The notes under the pieces are model-generated. The model worked only from the letters and a program-made list of their open reading frames with translations. It was not told the origin of the DNA and did not search any database. Positions 63,044 to 64,000 of a stretch of DNA of 64,000 nt are shown piece after piece (position 1 is the first letter of the stretch; each line of letters starts with the position of its first letter). Source of the stretch: an uncultured Atopobium sp. (GTDB lineage: Bacteria > Actinomycetota > Coriobacteriia > Coriobacteriales > Atopobiaceae); the NCBI GenBank assembly GCA_938041635.1, contig CALIAD010000047.1, forward strand, positions 17,630-81,629, written 5' to 3'. A program made the position numbers and the translations under genes.

Positions 63044-63244
63044 ATGCCTAAGATGAAGACGCACAAGGGTTCGGCTAAGCGTTTCCGCCGCACCGGCACT
63101 GGCAAGATTATGCGTGCTAAGGCTTTTAAGAGCCACATTCTTACCAAGAAGTCCCAGAAGCGTATCCGTGGCTTCCGTAAAGAAGCTGTTCTTTCCGCTG
63201 GCGATGCAGCAGTAGTTTCTCAGCGTATGGGCGCTAAGAACTAA
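63044..63244 (+). CDS. rpmI: 50S ribosomal protein L35
   Basis: This 66-residue basic protein begins [20 protein letters not shown], the L35 signature, and ends in [17 protein letters not shown] lies just before the ATG at 63044. It follows the infC stop by one base. Confidence 0.97.
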   Translation: MPKMKTHKGSAKRFRRTGTGKIMRAKAFKSHILTKKSQKRIRGFRKEAVLSAGDAAVVSQRMGAKN

Positions 63245-63285
63245 GCGCGCCACCCACCAGATCAAATAACAAGGAGTGATTAGAT

Positions 63286-63645
63286 ATGGCAAGAGTTAAG
63301 CGCGCAGTTGCTGGCCGCAAGAAGCGTCAGACGCTCGTCGAGCGCACAAAGGGTTATTACGGAACTTCCTCTCGTACCTTCCGTGGTATGAAGGAGCAGG
63401 CACAGCATTCTGGTCAGTATGCTTACCGTGACCGTCGTAACAAGAAGCGTGATTTCCGCGCACTGTGGATTCAGCGTATCAACGCTGCAGCACGCATCAA
63501 CGACCTTTCTTACAGCAAGTTCATGCACGGCCTCAAGCTCGCTGGTGTTGAGCTTGACCGCAAGGTTCTCGCAGAGATTGCTTACTCTGACGAGCAGGGC
63601 TTCGCAGATCTTGCAGAGATCGCTAAGAAGGCACTTGCTGAGTAA
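63286..63645 (+). CDS. rplT: 50S ribosomal protein L20
   Basis: This 119-residue protein starts [20 protein letters not shown] and continues AKGYYG-like [17 protein letters not shown] and [20 protein letters not shown], typical of L20, an early 50S assembly protein that also autoregulates its operon in other bacteria. AAGGAG precedes the ATG. It ends the operon. Confidence 0.97.
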   Translation: MARVKRAVAGRKKRQTLVERTKGYYGTSSRTFRGMKEQAQHSGQYAYRDRRNKKRDFRALWIQRINAAARINDLSYSKFMHGLKLAGVELDRKVLAEIAYSDEQGFADLAEIAKKALAE

Positions 63646-63689
63646 CTTCAGTTTGCGCTGAGCAATTTCATTACAGCTAGATAGCTGCA

Positions 63690-63720
63690 CCCCGTACATC
63701 CCGGATGTGCGGGGTTTTCT
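63690..63720 (+). terminator. Intrinsic terminator after rplT
   Basis: CCCCGTACATC pairs with GATGTGCGGGG (one G-U) around CCG, and TTTTCTTTT follows. Confidence 0.93.
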
Positions 63721-63777
63721 TTTGGCGAGAAACCCTGGTGCGCCCATGGTGCTCTGTTGAGGTCCCGGCGAGCCTGA

Positions 63778-63877
63778 TTTTCTCGCCATGTCTGAGCAAT
63801 TTGCCGGAAAAGTACATGAAGTCTGAGTAGTTTTGCCGGTTTTTCTCGCCATGTCTGAGTAAATTCACTCAGACATG
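63778..63877 (+). repeat. Degenerate TTTTCTCGCCATGTCTGAG repeats with an 11-bp inverted repeat
   Basis: TTTTCTCGCCATGTCTGAG occurs at 63778-63796 and 63841-63859, with a partial copy (GTCTGAGTAGTTTTGCCGG) between. CATGTCTGAGT (63850-63860) and ACTCAGACATG (63867-63877) form a perfect inverted repeat with a 6-base loop. Confidence 0.85.
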
Positions 63878-64000
63878 ATGCAGCTTTCAGGCTCAAAAAT
63901 TCAGGGCCGAAGCTCCTAGGTCGTGTCCCGAAAAGTGGTGTAAGCAAGCATTTCAGGTGTTTAAAAGAAGTGCGGTTATTTCCTAAAATATAGTCACCAC

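Larger units (their letters stand above)
1897..63850. repeat. Dispersed 8-mer GGCGAGAA / TTCTCGCC, 35 exact copies
   Basis: GGCGAGAA starts on the plus strand at 1897, 10497, 11441, 13604, 13933, 14114, 20475, 22168, 23417, 26353, 30338, 32875, 38542, 42353, 43504, 48453, 51772, 55380, 63724. TTCTCGCC starts at 3478, 9353, 15170, 16987, 17745, 18558, 19044, 21737, 26611, 31339, 36904, 45706, 50188, 54260, 63780, 63843. Seven copies are noncoding (10497, 43504, 51772, 55380, 63724, 63780, 63843). Counted by eye, so a few may be missed. Confidence 0.85.
63646..64000 (+). other. Noncoding, repeat-rich end of the window
   Basis: I see no gene in these 355 bases. They contain the rplT terminator, three copies of the GGCGAGAA word, a family of ATGTCTGAG-based repeats with a perfect inverted repeat, and near 63920-63947 a sequence (GTGTCCCGAAAAGTGGTGTAA) that could be the end of an insertion element running off the window. 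Confidence 0.65.

Noticed and set aside
63968..63976. AAGTGCGGT, identical to the Haemophilus uptake core
   Set aside because: Only a single copy was noticed; one occurrence is expected by chance, and the organism is unrelated.

Overview
The window is a gene-dense bacterial chromosome segment of moderate GC with no rRNA operon, prophage or CRISPR array. Gene order, a dcw cluster with SepF, YggT and DivIVA but no FtsA, an acetylase-type DapH, a RecJ fused to a RecQ-like helicase, and a mannose-type PTS with ManO point to a low-GC member of Coriobacteriia. Atopobiaceae such as Lancefieldella (formerly Atopobium) is my best guess from general knowledge; no 16S gene is present to confirm it.

Layout. 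1-1460: end of a mannose PTS operon (manY tail, manZ, manO). 1597-9608: housekeeping run efp, asp23, nusB, xseB, tlyA, nadK, recN, pyrG, xerD. A LexA-type box sits in front of nadK-recN. 9609-10058: 450 bp control region with phased repeats that look like MraZ boxes. 10059-28648: the dcw division and wall cluster (mraZ, rsmH, ftsL-like, ftsI, murF, mraY, murD, ftsW, murG, murC, murB, ftsQ, ftsZ, pgeF, yggS, sepF, yggT, divIVA), closed by a strong terminator. murE and ftsA are absent from their usual places. 28731-31125 (minus): a radical-SAM plus partner DNA-repair cassette whose promoter region carries two LexA-like boxes. 31250-35037: tRNA nucleotidyltransferase, TetR regulator, metK. 35043-41986 (minus): a large polytopic membrane protein, tRNA-Glu, tRNA-Gln, one-chain serine dehydratase, gltX, a DEDD exonuclease. 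42140-50236: mixed genes (M18 peptidase, spermidine-synthase-like protein, OFA-type MFS carrier, DUF1858/DUF438/hemerythrin/PAS protein, orphan DinJ-like antitoxin, DNase I-like phosphatase, aminotransferase). 50268-55371: a lysine riboswitch followed by lysA-dapA-dapB-dapH-tgt. 55586-62055: recJ-helicase fusion, rel, and a metallo-beta-lactamase-fold hydrolase with a His/Cys-rich head, all overlapping. 62129-63645: tRNA-Leu and infC-rpmI-rplT with a leader attenuator. The last 350 bp are noncoding and repeat-rich.

The strongest unexplained signal is a dispersed 8-mer, GGCGAGAA / TTCTCGCC. I counted 35 exact copies (about 2 expected for a random 8-mer on both strands), balanced in orientation, used in several reading frames and frequent in intergenic DNA. 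Its distribution resembles a DNA-uptake or other genome-addressing word rather than a protein-driven or strand-polar motif.
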